The translations under genes were made by a program, and so were the position numbers. A stretch of 64,000 nucleotides of DNA from NCBI RefSeq assembly GCF_013201645.1, contig NZ_CP053842.1, positions 1,591,617 through 1,655,616 of the forward strand. Direction: 5' to 3'. Shown one piece after another: positions 46,105 through 53,985 of this stretch. The notes beneath the pieces were generated by a model. It searched no databases. It was not told where the DNA came from and saw only the letters and a program-made list of their open reading frames with translations. Within the stretch, counting starts at the first letter, position 1; every line of letters begins with the position of its first letter. Origin of the DNA: Campylobacter corcagiensis. GTDB lineage: Bacteria; Campylobacterota; Campylobacteria; Campylobacterales; Campylobacteraceae.

Positions 46105-46230
46105 ATGATGATAAAGTCGCTGTTTTTATTAATAACTTGGTTTTTACTAATATACTTTAGCTGGAAATTTATAAAGCTAAATATTGACCATATAGAAGAA
46201 CACGAAGATAGATTTTTCACAAAAGATTAA
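46105..46230 (+). CDS. CydX-like small membrane protein (41 residues)
   Basis: The gene starts with two ATG codons at 46105 and 46108 behind GGAG, 6 bases after the cydB stop, and ends directly before a strong terminator. The product MMIKSLFLLITWFLLIYFSW is a single membrane helix followed by a polar tail rich in Glu, Asp and His (IDHIEEHEDRFFTKD). In E. coli the 37-residue CydX, also a one-helix protein, is encoded after cydB and stabilises the haem site. No clear sequence identity is visible, so this is a call from size, topology and position. Confidence 0.75.
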   Translation: MMIKSLFLLITWFLLIYFSWKFIKLNIDHIEEHEDRFFTKD

Positions 46231-46253
46231 AATATGGGGCTTTGCCCCTTATT
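46231..46253 (+). terminator. Intrinsic terminator of the cytochrome bd operon
   Basis: GGGGC (46236-46240) and GCCCC (46244-46248) pair around TTT, extended by AATA/TATT after one T-T mismatch. It starts directly after the stop of the CydX-like gene. Confidence 0.85.
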
Positions 46254-46333
46254 AATAAAATAAACCCTTTAAACTCCACTAAATTTATAGCTAAATTTTA
46301 AATTTATTAAAACTATCATTTATGCCTAAAGTT

Positions 46334-46339
46334 TATAAT
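46334..46339 (+). promoter_or_regulatory. -10 box before the decayed gene
   Basis: TATAAT in GTTTATAATTGTC, followed by AAAGGAG and the ATG at 46362. Expression signals are intact although the coding frame behind them is broken. Confidence 0.55.
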
Positions 46340-46361
46340 TGTCAAAACAAAGGAGCAGATT

Positions 46362-46604
46362 ATGAATTACAAAATAGTCTTCATTTCAAATAAACCAAGA
46401 GTTGAGTTAAAAGAGTCTAAATTTGGGTGATGCTAAGATTTATATAAAGCAAGTGGCAAAAGAGCGATAAAAGCTATAACTAAGCTTAAATTTGCCTGTA
46501 TTCAAGTAAAAGATGAAAATCTTCAATAGCGGACTAACACCGATGGTATAATTTATGAAAATATTAAACCAAGCTGGTTTTGAGTTTTAAAAAACATTAT
46601 ATAA
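46362..46604 (+). pseudogene. Decayed gene with four in-frame stops, unknown family
   Basis: An ATG with AAAGGAG and a -10 box opens MNYKIVFISNKPRVELKESK, but the frame meets TGA at 46428. The same frame then continues with protein-like sequence between further stops: DLYKASGKRAIKAITKLKFA, then RTNTDGIIYENIKPSWF, then VLKNII and a final TAA at 46602. Stops are TGA, TAA, TAG and TGA; no frameshift is needed. This is what a gene decaying by point mutation looks like. The family is not recognised. It sits in a 470-base stretch between the cytochrome bd terminator and the transglutaminase; the rest of that stretch shows nothing else. Confidence 0.6.
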
Positions 46605-46702
46605 AATATTTAATCATTATATTTTAACTAAATATTAAACTTATTTATGATACTATTTAAGTATAGAGTCAAGGTTTGACTATTACCCATACAAGGACTT
46701 AT

Positions 46703-47770
46703 ATGAAAAGAAGAGATTTTTTTAAAACAGGAGCGTTAGTTGCTGGTGGCGTTATGCTTCCAAGCGTTAGTTTTGCGAGTCAAAACGAAGACCAAAAAGG
46801 TCACAATATCTTTGATATAACTCTAAAACATGACATTAAAACGGCTGGAAAGGTAACAAAACTATGGCTACCACTTCCTTTAAATTCAAGCTATCAAAGC
46901 ATGGTTAGTGCTATTAAAAATAGCGGTAACTACGATGAAATTTATCAAAGTGATTTTGAAATTCCAACCCTTTTTGCTAAATTTAGCAAAGAAAATCCAA
47001 CAATTACTACAAATTTCAAAATTTTAACAACAGATAGAACAACAGACTTTTCAAAAGTAAATTTTGATGAAAAAGAAAAGCTTAGCCCTGAAGTTGCTAA
47101 ATTTTTAGAACCAACTAAAAGTATCCAAATTAACGGTATTGTAAAACAAAAATCTGATGAGATAGTAAAAGGTGTAAGCGGGGATTTAGAAAAAGCTAGA
47201 GCCATTTACAACTGGACAGCTAATAATATGACAAGAGATGAAAGCATAATAGGGTGTGGTTTAGGTGATGCAAAAGCTATTTTAGAATCAGGTAAACTAT
47301 ATGGCAAATGCACAGATATTAGCTCAGTTTTTGTTGCTCTTGCAAGGGCTGCTGGAATTCCAGCTAGAGAGATATTTGGTATCAGAGTTGGTAAAAGTAG
47401 ATTTAGCAAAGCTATGGGAAGTGGCGATGGCAAAAGTGCAAATATCACTGGTTCACAACACTGTAGAGCTGAGTTTTATATCAAAGGTTACGGATGGATA
47501 CCATGCGATCCAGGCGATGTAACTAAATTTCGCTTAGCAGAAAAACTTACAAACGAAGATGAAGCTGTTATTAAAATAAGAGAGTATCTTTTTGGAAACT
47601 GGGAGATGTGTTGGATAGGTTACAATATGGGGCGTGATTTTGTGTTAAAACCAGAGCCTTTTGAACAACCACTTAATAACTTTGGCTATCCTTACGCAGA
47701 AGTTGATGACAATGTTTTAAACTACTACGATCGATTTGCTTATGAGTACAAATCACTCACCATTAACTAA
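46703..47770 (+). CDS. Tat-exported transglutaminase-like cysteine protease-fold protein
   Basis: A 355-residue protein with a twin-arginine signal, MKRRDFFKTGALVAGGVML, and an AAGGA ribosome binding site; upstream readings are rejected. The transglutaminase core has the catalytic triad: Cys in GKCTDISSVFVALARAAGIP, His in SQHCRAEFYIKGYGW, Asp in PCDPGD. The N-terminal half (about 35-150) is a beta-rich domain of the type that precedes such cores. Twin-arginine export implies folding before export. The substrate is unknown. Its end overlaps the MerT-like gene by 29 bases. Confidence 0.88.
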   Translation: MKRRDFFKTGALVAGGVMLPSVSFASQNEDQKGHNIFDITLKHDIKTAGKVTKLWLPLPLNSSYQSMVSAIKNSGNYDEIYQSDFEIPTLFAKFSKENPTITTNFKILTTDRTTDFSKVNFDEKEKLSPEVAKFLEPTKSIQINGIVKQKSDEIVKGVSGDLEKARAIYNWTANNMTRDESIIGCGLGDAKAILESGKLYGKCTDISSVFVALARAAGIPAREIFGIRVGKSRFSKAMGSGDGKSANITGSQHCRAEFYIKGYGWIPCDPGDVTKFRLAEKLTNEDEAVIKIREYLFGNWEMCWIGYNMGRDFVLKPEPFEQPLNNFGYPYAEVDDNVLNYYDRFAYEYKSLTIN

Positions 47771-48119
47771 AGTTAAAAATAGTAAAATTTGGCTAGGAGC
47801 TACAGCACTTTTTGGTGCTCTCCTAGCATCTAGTTGTTGTCTGCCAGCACTTGCATTTTTGCTATTTGGAAGTAGCTTTGGATTTTTAAGCATTTTTGAA
47901 CCACTTTATAAATTTAGATGGATTTTGACTATTATTTCTATTTTATGTTTTATTTTGTTTGTTAAATTTCGCTATTTTACTAGCTGTAAAGATAAAAGCT
48001 GTGAAATAAAAAAGACAAGCAAAGGTGAAATTTTTAGCGTTATAATATTAGGAATTTCGCTTATTTTTATACTATTTTACCCTGAAATTTTAGGAGTTTT
48101 ATATGAAATTTTTAGTTAA
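47742..48119 (+). CDS. MerT-like membrane metal transporter
   Basis: A 125-residue membrane protein with three to four helices. The Cys-Cys pair in the first helix (LLASSCCLPALAFLLFGSSF) and the second cysteine site in a cytoplasmic loop (TSCKDKSCEIKK) match the mercuric-ion transporter MerT. The ATG at 47742 lies inside the transglutaminase gene; the MerP-like gene overlaps its end by 17 bases. There is no mercuric reductase or MerR in the window, so the cargo may be another soft metal such as copper. Function is inferred. Confidence 0.75.
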   Translation: MSTNHSPLTKVKNSKIWLGATALFGALLASSCCLPALAFLLFGSSFGFLSIFEPLYKFRWILTIISILCFILFVKFRYFTSCKDKSCEIKKTSKGEIFSVIILGISLIFILFYPEILGVLYEIFS

Positions 48120-48369
48120 ATTTATGCTTATTTTGTCTATTAGTATGCCTGTTTTTGGTGTAACTTATACTATAAATGTGCCTGGAATGCACTGTCCGCT
48201 TTGCACTGCTATGGTTAGAGAAGCTCTTAAAAAAGTAGATGGTGTAAAAAGCGCAAAAGCAAGTCTAAAAGACAATAACGCCATTGTTGAAGCAGAGGCA
48301 AATGTCACAAAGCAAAGCCTACTTGATGCGATAAAAACCACAGGGTATGAAGGTAAATTTATTGATTAG
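48103..48369 (+). CDS. MerP-like periplasmic heavy-metal-binding protein
   Basis: An 88-residue protein: signal peptide (1-19) and one HMA domain with the metal motif GMHCPLCTAMVREALKKVDG (GMxCxxC, about 28-47), then the ferredoxin-like fold to the end (AIKTTGYEGKFID). This is the architecture of MerP, the partner of MerT; copper chaperones of the CopZ type are similar but cytoplasmic. It overlaps the MerT-like gene by 17 bases. It also overlaps the convergent DMT transporter gene by 11 bases at the 3' end. Confidence 0.82.
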   Translation: MKFLVKFMLILSISMPVFGVTYTINVPGMHCPLCTAMVREALKKVDGVKSAKASLKDNNAIVEAEANVTKQSLLDAIKTTGYEGKFID

Positions 48370-48832
48370 ATTTAAATAAATTATCTCCTAAAGTATAGAT
48401 AAAAAGTCCTACTATAAACAAACCTAAACCCACAATCTTACTTAGCGAAATCTCTTTTTTGCTAAGTCCTAAAAGCCCAAAACTATCAATCAAAAAGCTA
48501 CTTAAAAGTTGAGCAAAAATTATCATCATAAACATCAAAATAAGCCCTATTTTAGGAGCGATAAATGTTGTAGAAAAAACAGCAAACGCCCCTAAAAGAC
48601 CACCTATTAATTTATAAATTTCAATACTTTTTAAGCTTTTAATATCAGCAAAACTAAACTCTCCTAAAATTATTGCCACAATTAACAAAGCCAAACTTCC
48701 TATGGTAAATGAAATAAATGCCGCCATTATCGGCTTAGCACCTAAAAACGCGGCTAAATTTGCATTTATCACAGCTTGAACTGATAAACAAGCCCCGGCT
48801 AAAAACGCCATAAACAAAAACATAATTTGCAT
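48359..48832 (-). CDS. DUF606/YdcZ-type DMT transporter half
   Basis: A 157-residue membrane protein with five helices, a half-size member of the drug/metabolite transporter superfamily (DUF606). The start MQIMFLFMAFLAGACLSVQA, with VINANLAAFLGAKPIMAAFI, is the family signature; the C-terminal helix ends GLFIYTLGDNLF. Such proteins presumably dimerise. The substrate is unknown. It has an AAAGGA ribosome binding site, is divergent from tpx and overlaps the MerP-like gene tail to tail. Confidence 0.82.
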   Translation of the reverse strand: MQIMFLFMAFLAGACLSVQAVINANLAAFLGAKPIMAAFISFTIGSLALLIVAIILGEFSFADIKSLKSIEIYKLIGGLLGAFAVFSTTFIAPKIGLILMFMMIIFAQLLSSFLIDSFGLLGLSKKEISLSKIVGLGLFIVGLFIYTLGDNLFKSNQ

Positions 48833-49014
48833 ATTTTTCCTTTTTTTGTTTAGAATTTAGCAAAAATTTCTGAATTTAAAGGCAGAAATCTTATAAAATA
48901 CAGTTTTATTAAACTAAAAAATTTTGAAAACAGATGAGTCGTTTTATTAAGATAGATTGTCTTTGCGTTAAGCATAAAGATGTAAAATGTCACAAATTTA
49001 TATAAGGAGATAGT

Positions 49015-49536
49015 ATGGCAACAGTAACAGTTGGTGGAAATACGGTTAGTTTAGCAGGAAATGAGCTTAGCGTTAGCGATTTAGCACCAGTGGTTGAGCT
49101 TGTAGGCAAAGATTTAAAAACAGTAAAAGTTGGCGGAAGTAGTGAGTTTATCCAAGTAATAGCAAGCGTGCCATCACTTGATACGGGCGTATGTGCTACA
49201 GAAACTAGAAAATTTAACGAAAGCATCGCTAAAATGGATGGTGTTAAACTTACAGTTGTATCTATGGATTTACCATTTGCCATGGAGAGATTTTGCTCAA
49301 CTCAAGGCATTGAAAATGTAGTAGTTGGAAGTGATTTTAAAAATAAAGATTTTGCTAATAAATATGGCGTCTTACTAGCCGATGGCAACTTGGCTGGACT
49401 TACTGCTAGGGCTGTTTTTGTAGTTGATAAAGCAGGCAAAATCATCCATAAAGAGATAGTAAAAGAAGTAACTACCGAACCAGATTATGACGCTATAGTA
49501 AAAGCTGTAAATTCTAAAGGTTGTAGAAACTGCTAA
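49015..49536 (+). CDS. tpx: Thiol peroxidase
   Basis: Atypical two-cysteine peroxiredoxin that reduces peroxides with thioredoxin. The 173-residue product has the peroxidatic Cys in PSLDTGVCATETRKFNE and the resolving Cys in AMERFCSTQGIENVVVGSDF. A C-terminal tail SKGCRNC adds two cysteines not found in the E. coli enzyme (168 residues), recalling the CGC tail of SodB in this window. A TAAAAT -10 box and TAAGGAG site precede the ATG. It is monocistronic, with its own terminator. Confidence 0.95.
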   Translation: MATVTVGGNTVSLAGNELSVSDLAPVVELVGKDLKTVKVGGSSEFIQVIASVPSLDTGVCATETRKFNESIAKMDGVKLTVVSMDLPFAMERFCSTQGIENVVVGSDFKNKDFANKYGVLLADGNLAGLTARAVFVVDKAGKIIHKEIVKEVTTEPDYDAIVKAVNSKGCRNC

Positions 49537-49540
49537 ATTT

Positions 49541-49563
49541 AAGGAGCAAATTCAGTGCTCCTT
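49541..49563 (+). terminator. Intrinsic terminator after tpx
   Basis: AAGGAGCA (49541-49548) and TGCTCCTT (49556-49563) pair around a 7-base loop, followed by ACTTTTGTTT. It begins 4 bases after the tpx stop. Confidence 0.85.
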
Positions 49564-49631
49564 ACTTTTGTTTAAAAAATACTTATACTCCATAATTAAA
49601 CCCAAAAATATAAAAAAAGCCACAAATCCCT

Positions 49632-49662
49632 AAAAAGCTTATGAAGGTTAAATTTATAAGCT
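49632..49662 (-). terminator. Intrinsic terminator after the DUF2892 gene
   Basis: On the minus strand AGCTTAT (49662-49656) and ATAAGCT (49642-49636) pair and are followed by TTTT. It lies 7 bases after the stop of the gene at 49670. Confidence 0.65.
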
Positions 49663-49669
49663 AGTAAAT

Positions 49670-49843
49670 TTATCTTTTAGTAGAACATCTATTTAAAAAA
49701 TAGCACGCTGGACAAAAACCAGTGATTCCAACAATAACTGGTATCAGCCCAAGCAAAGCCCACCAACTCATAAACATAATGCCAACAACAATCATAAATA
49801 TCAAACCTAAAGCGATTCTAATGATTCTATTTTCTCTGCTCAT
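49670..49843 (-). CDS. Small DUF2892-type membrane protein
   Basis: A 57-residue protein with one strongly hydrophobic stretch split into two short helices (about 11-40) and the ending ITGFCPACYFLNRCSTKR. The CPAC pair after the second helix is the DUF2892 signature, also found as the C-terminal part of YgaP-type rhodanese proteins. It has a strong AAAAGGAG ribosome binding site and its own terminator, so it is a real small gene. Relatives occur near thiosulfate and redox proteins; here it sits between tpx and a thioredoxin-like gene. Function unknown. Confidence 0.82.
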   Translation of the reverse strand: MSRENRIIRIALGLIFMIVVGIMFMSWWALLGLIPVIVGITGFCPACYFLNRCSTKR

Positions 49844-49968
49844 TTTTTCTCCTTTTAAAAATTTACTAAATTATAGTATATTTTTCTTACTTTTATTTTA
49901 AGAATTTGTAATAAAGTCACATTTAAATTTAAATGCTAAAATTATAGAAATTTAAAAAAGGAGAAGTT

Positions 49969-50292
49969 ATGAAAGATTTAACTTTTGATGAGTTTAAAGA
50001 TATAAGCAAGAGCAGTGTTTGCGTAGTTGCTTTTAAAGCAGCGTGGTGTAAGGATTGTAAAATAGCTACACCAATGCTTATAGAACTATCTAAAAAATAC
50101 CCAAAAGTTGATTTTTACGAGATTGATATAGATAAAGAAGAGGGCGTTAGAGATGCTATGGGCATAAGGCACATTCCAACTATTATCTTTTTAAAAGATG
50201 GAGATGAAATTTGTAGTAGGGTTGTAGAACCAAGAAGTGTTGATGAGATAGAAAACTGCATTAAAAGCTTATATAAATTTATTATATTTTAA
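49969..50292 (+). CDS. Thioredoxin-like protein with unusual WCKDC active site
   Basis: A 107-residue single thioredoxin domain. The redox motif is AAWCKDCKIATPM (about 25-37) in place of the standard WCGPC, and the cis-Pro loop IRHIPTIIFLKDGDE is intact. The Lys-Asp between the cysteines would change the redox potential. It may be a special-purpose thioredoxin rather than TrxA. It has an AAGGAG ribosome binding site, stands alone, and lies in a redox-rich neighbourhood with tpx and a CPAC membrane protein. Confidence 0.85.
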   Translation: MKDLTFDEFKDISKSSVCVVAFKAAWCKDCKIATPMLIELSKKYPKVDFYEIDIDKEEGVRDAMGIRHIPTIIFLKDGDEICSRVVEPRSVDEIENCIKSLYKFIIF

Positions 50293-50370
50293 TTATAATA
50301 TAGAAAAATTTTAAGTACAGCCTTTACACATTTATGATAAAATACTACATTTCCAAACAAAGGCTAAAAG

Positions 50371-51189
50371 ATGAAATGGCGCGGTAGAAAAACAAGCTCA
50401 AATGTAGAAGATAAAAGGATGCAAACAGCTCAAGGTGGTATGAATTTACAAGTCCTTTTGCCACTTATTAGGTGGCTTATGGGATCTAAAATAGGGCGTA
50501 TTATTCTTATAATAGGTGGTATTGCTATGCTTATGGGCTATAATCCACTTGGAATTTTTGGACTTAGTTCTAGTAGCTCAAATAAAGCTCCATTAACCCA
50601 AAAAGATATGGAGATGAGTGAATTTGCAGGCGTTATCTTAGCTGAAACTGAAAACGTTTGGAAGGAAATTTTAACTCCTTATGAAGAGCCAAAAATGGTT
50701 TTATTTAGAGGGGCTACAAACAGTGGTTGTGGTTTTGCAAGCTCGCAAGTTGGGCCATTTTACTGTCCTTTAGATAAAAAACTATACCTTGATTTAAGCT
50801 TTTTTGATGAACTTGCTAAGCGTCATGATGCACCAGGAGATTTCGCAGCAGCTTATGTCATAGCTCACGAAGTTGGACATCATATCCAAAATTTACTAGG
50901 ACTTTTAAATCAAAAACCATATAGCAACAAAAATCAAAATAGCGTCGCAATAGAGCTTCAAGCTGACTGTTTTGCTGGAATTTGGGCTAATCACTCAAAA
51001 CATCTACTAGAAGATGGAGATATTGAAGAAGCACTAAATGCAGCTTCAATGATAGGCGATGATGTATTACAAGAAAAAGCTCAAGGTTACGCCGTGCCTG
51101 ACTCATTTACTCATGGAAGTGCTAAACAAAGAAGAGATGCATTTTACTTAGGGTATAAAGAGGGCGATGTTAAAAAGTGCAGGTTTTAA
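50371..51189 (+). CDS. YpfJ-type neutral zinc metallopeptidase
   Basis: A 272-residue protein of the YpfJ family. An N-terminal membrane helix (about 43-60, IGRIILIIGGIAMLMGYNPL) is followed by an extracytoplasmic domain. The zinc motif AYVIAHEVGHHIQNLLG (HExxH, about 165-181) and the third ligand region ELQADCFAGIWANHS are clear, as is the C-terminal FTHGSAKQRRDAFYLGYKEG. The start MKWRGRKTSSNVEDKR matches the family (WRGRRxSxNVEDRR). Physiological substrates are not known. It is a single gene. Confidence 0.92.
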   Translation: MKWRGRKTSSNVEDKRMQTAQGGMNLQVLLPLIRWLMGSKIGRIILIIGGIAMLMGYNPLGIFGLSSSSSNKAPLTQKDMEMSEFAGVILAETENVWKEILTPYEEPKMVLFRGATNSGCGFASSQVGPFYCPLDKKLYLDLSFFDELAKRHDAPGDFAAAYVIAHEVGHHIQNLLGLLNQKPYSNKNQNSVAIELQADCFAGIWANHSKHLLEDGDIEEALNAASMIGDDVLQEKAQGYAVPDSFTHGSAKQRRDAFYLGYKEGDVKKCRF

Positions 51190-51261
51190 GCTAAATTTTA
51201 AGCGTCCTAAATTTAGTCAAATTTATAAAATTTCCTAACTTCTAAATCTCCTTATTTTAGT

Positions 51262-51267
51262 TATAAT
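51262..51267 (+). promoter_or_regulatory. -10 box of the EamA-FUSC operon
   Basis: TATAAT in TTTAGTTATAATAGAC, 22 bases before the TTG start, which has a TAAGGAG ribosome binding site. Confidence 0.6.
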
Positions 51268-51289
51268 AGACAAAAAATAAGGAGCTATA

Positions 51290-52183
51290 TTGGAAGATCA
51301 AAAAAGCAGCTACGGTCTAGGCATTATTGTTACATTGTTAAGTGCCTTATTTTGGGGGTTTTCTTCAGCTTGTGGACAGTATCTTTTTGAACAAAAAAAT
51401 ATCTCTCCTGAGTGGCTTGTAACAACAAGGCTTATTTTAAGTGGAATTTTACTTCTTTCTTACTCTATTTATAAACAAAAAGCCCAAATTTTACTTATCT
51501 TTACAAATAAAAAAGATACATTAATACTTATCTTTTATGCTATTTTTGGTCTTTACGCTTGTCAATATACATATTATTTAACGATAGATTTAAGCAATGC
51601 TGCTATTGCTACTATTTTACAATACACTTCGCCGATATTTATCATAATTTTTGTTGGTATAGTAGATAAAACTCTACCTAGTTTAAAAGAAATTTTAGCT
51701 CTTATTTGCGTGGTAATTGGCGTTTTTATCCTTGCTACTCATGGCGATCCTTCAAATTTAGTCATACCGCCTAAAGCTATCATTACAGGACTTTTATCAG
51801 CTCTTTGTATTTTGGTTTATAGCATAACTCCTATTAAGATAAATCGCCGTTATGGCATTCTTACATGCCTTGCTTTAGGGCTTAGTATGAGTGGCGTTAT
51901 GTCTTCAGTGATGTGTAGAGCTTGGAGTTTAGAAGGAGTTAGTGATCTACCAGGAGTTGGGGCTTTACTTGGTGTAGTACTTTGTGGAACGGTCTTATCA
52001 TTTAGCCTGTATATGAAAGGTTTATCAATACTTGGTCCAACAAAAGCTAGCCTTATAGCATCTATAGAGCCTGTAACCTCAGCATTTTTCATATGGATAT
52101 GGTTAGGCGTAACATTTGTAGCATTTGATTTTTTAGGCTTTTTTCTGATAATAGCCTCTACGATAATTTTGGCAAAAAAATGA
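51290..52183 (+). CDS. EamA-family (DMT) transporter
   Basis: A 297-residue permease with ten membrane helices in two EamA repeats (about 10-140 and 160-295). The first repeat starts LLSALFWGFSSACGQYLFEQ and ends CVVIGVFILATHG; the second contains FSLYMKGLSILGPTKASLIA and SIEPVTSAFFIWIWLG, the family's signature endings. Related carriers export amino acids or metabolites; the substrate is unknown. The start is TTG at 51290. The ATG of the next gene overlaps its stop by 4 bases. Confidence 0.85.
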   Translation: MEDQKSSYGLGIIVTLLSALFWGFSSACGQYLFEQKNISPEWLVTTRLILSGILLLSYSIYKQKAQILLIFTNKKDTLILIFYAIFGLYACQYTYYLTIDLSNAAIATILQYTSPIFIIIFVGIVDKTLPSLKEILALICVVIGVFILATHGDPSNLVIPPKAIITGLLSALCILVYSITPIKINRRYGILTCLALGLSMSGVMSSVMCRAWSLEGVSDLPGVGALLGVVLCGTVLSFSLYMKGLSILGPTKASLIASIEPVTSAFFIWIWLGVTFVAFDFLGFFLIIASTIILAKK

Positions 52184-53964
52184 TAAATTTAATTAGACAA
52201 AAAGATCCTGCAAATTTTGGATTAATATATGCTATAAAGGCTCTGTTTGGTGTAAGTTTAACTTGCTTAATCACATTTACATTAGCTGGTAAAGCCTTGA
52301 TGCTTTGGGCTATAAGTGGGTGCGTTAGTGTGTTTTTTATCACAACTTTTAAAGGCTCAAACAAAGATAGAATTCTAGGGCTTATGCTGTTTGTGTTTTT
52401 ATCTTTTAATCTAATTTTGCTATCAAATTTTATAAATGCCTTAGGAATTTGGCTATTTTTGCCCGCATTTGTATGGATATTTTTAGCTCAAATTTTATCT
52501 TTATACAGCATAAATTTAAGTATTGCCATGATAAATTCAGCATTTATCTGCTTTGTGGTTTTAGTGGTTAGTTCTGGAATTTCAAATTTCAACTCAAAAT
52601 TTGCAGCATTTGGCTTTATACTTGGTTCAGTTATAGCTTTAATAATTAGAGGATTTTCTAACTACGGCAAATTTACAAAAAGAGCTTTTAAAGTGATATT
52701 TAATGAACTCTCTTTTTTAGCAAAAGGTCAAATTTCAACTGCTCAAATCCTAGATAAAATATCAAAAACAAAAGATATACTAAATGTTAAAAGCTCCCAG
52801 TTTAGAGATGATAACCTTATACAAAATCACACAAAAGTAGCCTTTTATCTATACAAATGTGAAGAGTTGGTTCACGCTTTGGCTTTATTAAATTTAGACC
52901 ATACTGATGAGATTGTAGAAAATATAAATGAGCTAAGAAAGCTCTTTTTAGATGAAGAACTAATTTTTAAGTATGAATTTAAAAACAGTAAAAACGCTAT
53001 CGTATATGAAATTTTAGATGATATTAAAAATGGCAGTAACGCTCCTTTGCTTCCAAAAAAAGCAAAATTTAGCCTTAAATCCTTCATAAATAGCCTAAAT
53101 TTAAACAATCAAACCTTTAAATTTAGCCTTAAATTCGCTCTTGCTATTGCAATATCGCTTATAATTGCAAATTTAGCCCAAATTGAGCGTGGAGTTTGGG
53201 TAGCTATTGGAACGCTATGTGTGATGAAAGTAAGCGTTACAGAAGTTACTAAAGCAACATTTCAGGCCATCATAAGCACAACTTTAGCAGTTGTTTTTGC
53301 TGTTTTTATGATAAACTTACTGAGTGGATCGTTTATGATTTATCCATTTATTTTTGTTGCTATTTTTATGCTTTTTTACTTTAAGATTTTTAGCTATCCT
53401 GTTTCAAATTTTGGGCTTATTGTATGCGTAAGTATCTATTTTTTTGCTATAAGTGGGGATTTTAAATCACTTATGATTTTACGATTAATGGATATGAGTT
53501 TTGGCTTTTTAATAGCTTGCTTTGTTAGTTTTTTTATATTTCCAGTTAAAAACTCTCAAAAATTTAAGCCTTTAGTAAATGAGATATTAGAAAATTTTGT
53601 AAATATTTCTAACTCAATCATACAAAATCAAAAAACTGGAGAATTTACTACTTTAAATAGCAAAAACACAGATAAAATAAGCCAGTTTAGAGGGCTATTT
53701 AAAAGCCCTTTGAATACAAAATTTGATGAAATTTCTAAAGCTTTAGTAAATATTAGAATTTACTCTCTTAAAAACGGCATCAATAGTGAGCTAAAAAAGG
53801 ATATTTTAGATCTTAAAATCCGCTTTATTATGCTAATCTCAAAGCTAAACAGTAGACCTTATTACTTTAAAGACGAGCAAGATTTTAGTCTAAATTTAAC
53901 TAAACACTTAGCAAATTTACAAAGCCAAATTTATAATGATATCTCGCCAAATAGCCTAAATTAA
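52180..53964 (+). CDS. FUSC/YccS-type membrane protein
   Basis: A 594-residue membrane protein with the YccS/YhfK layout: an N-terminal block of five to six helices (about 12-170), a long cytoplasmic helical region (about 175-310), a second membrane block (about 320-465) with ERGVWVAIGTLCVMKVSVTE, and a polar C-terminus (about 470-594). It belongs to the same broad group as the protein at 9143, which has no large cytoplasmic region. These proteins are thought to export organic anions. It overlaps the EamA gene by 4 bases, so the two probably act in one efflux unit. Confidence 0.78.
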   Translation: MINLIRQKDPANFGLIYAIKALFGVSLTCLITFTLAGKALMLWAISGCVSVFFITTFKGSNKDRILGLMLFVFLSFNLILLSNFINALGIWLFLPAFVWIFLAQILSLYSINLSIAMINSAFICFVVLVVSSGISNFNSKFAAFGFILGSVIALIIRGFSNYGKFTKRAFKVIFNELSFLAKGQISTAQILDKISKTKDILNVKSSQFRDDNLIQNHTKVAFYLYKCEELVHALALLNLDHTDEIVENINELRKLFLDEELIFKYEFKNSKNAIVYEILDDIKNGSNAPLLPKKAKFSLKSFINSLNLNNQTFKFSLKFALAIAISLIIANLAQIERGVWVAIGTLCVMKVSVTEVTKATFQAIISTTLAVVFAVFMINLLSGSFMIYPFIFVAIFMLFYFKIFSYPVSNFGLIVCVSIYFFAISGDFKSLMILRLMDMSFGFLIACFVSFFIFPVKNSQKFKPLVNEILENFVNISNSIIQNQKTGEFTTLNSKNTDKISQFRGLFKSPLNTKFDEISKALVNIRIYSLKNGINSELKKDILDLKIRFIMLISKLNSRPYYFKDEQDFSLNLTKHLANLQSQIYNDISPNSLN

Positions 53965-53978
53965 GAATTTCAGGCTAT
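53951..53978. terminator. Probable shared terminator of the FUSC and MFS genes
   Basis: ATAGCCT (53951-53957) and AGGCTAT (53972-53978) pair with an inner AAAT/ATTT helix. It spans the FUSC stop codon (53962-53964) and precedes the MFS stop on the other strand. Confidence 0.55.
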
Positions 53979-53985
53979 CTTAAAA

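Noticed and set aside
47742..48369. Complete mercury resistance operon
   Set aside because: Only MerT-like and MerP-like proteins are present; there is no mercuric reductase or MerR in the window.
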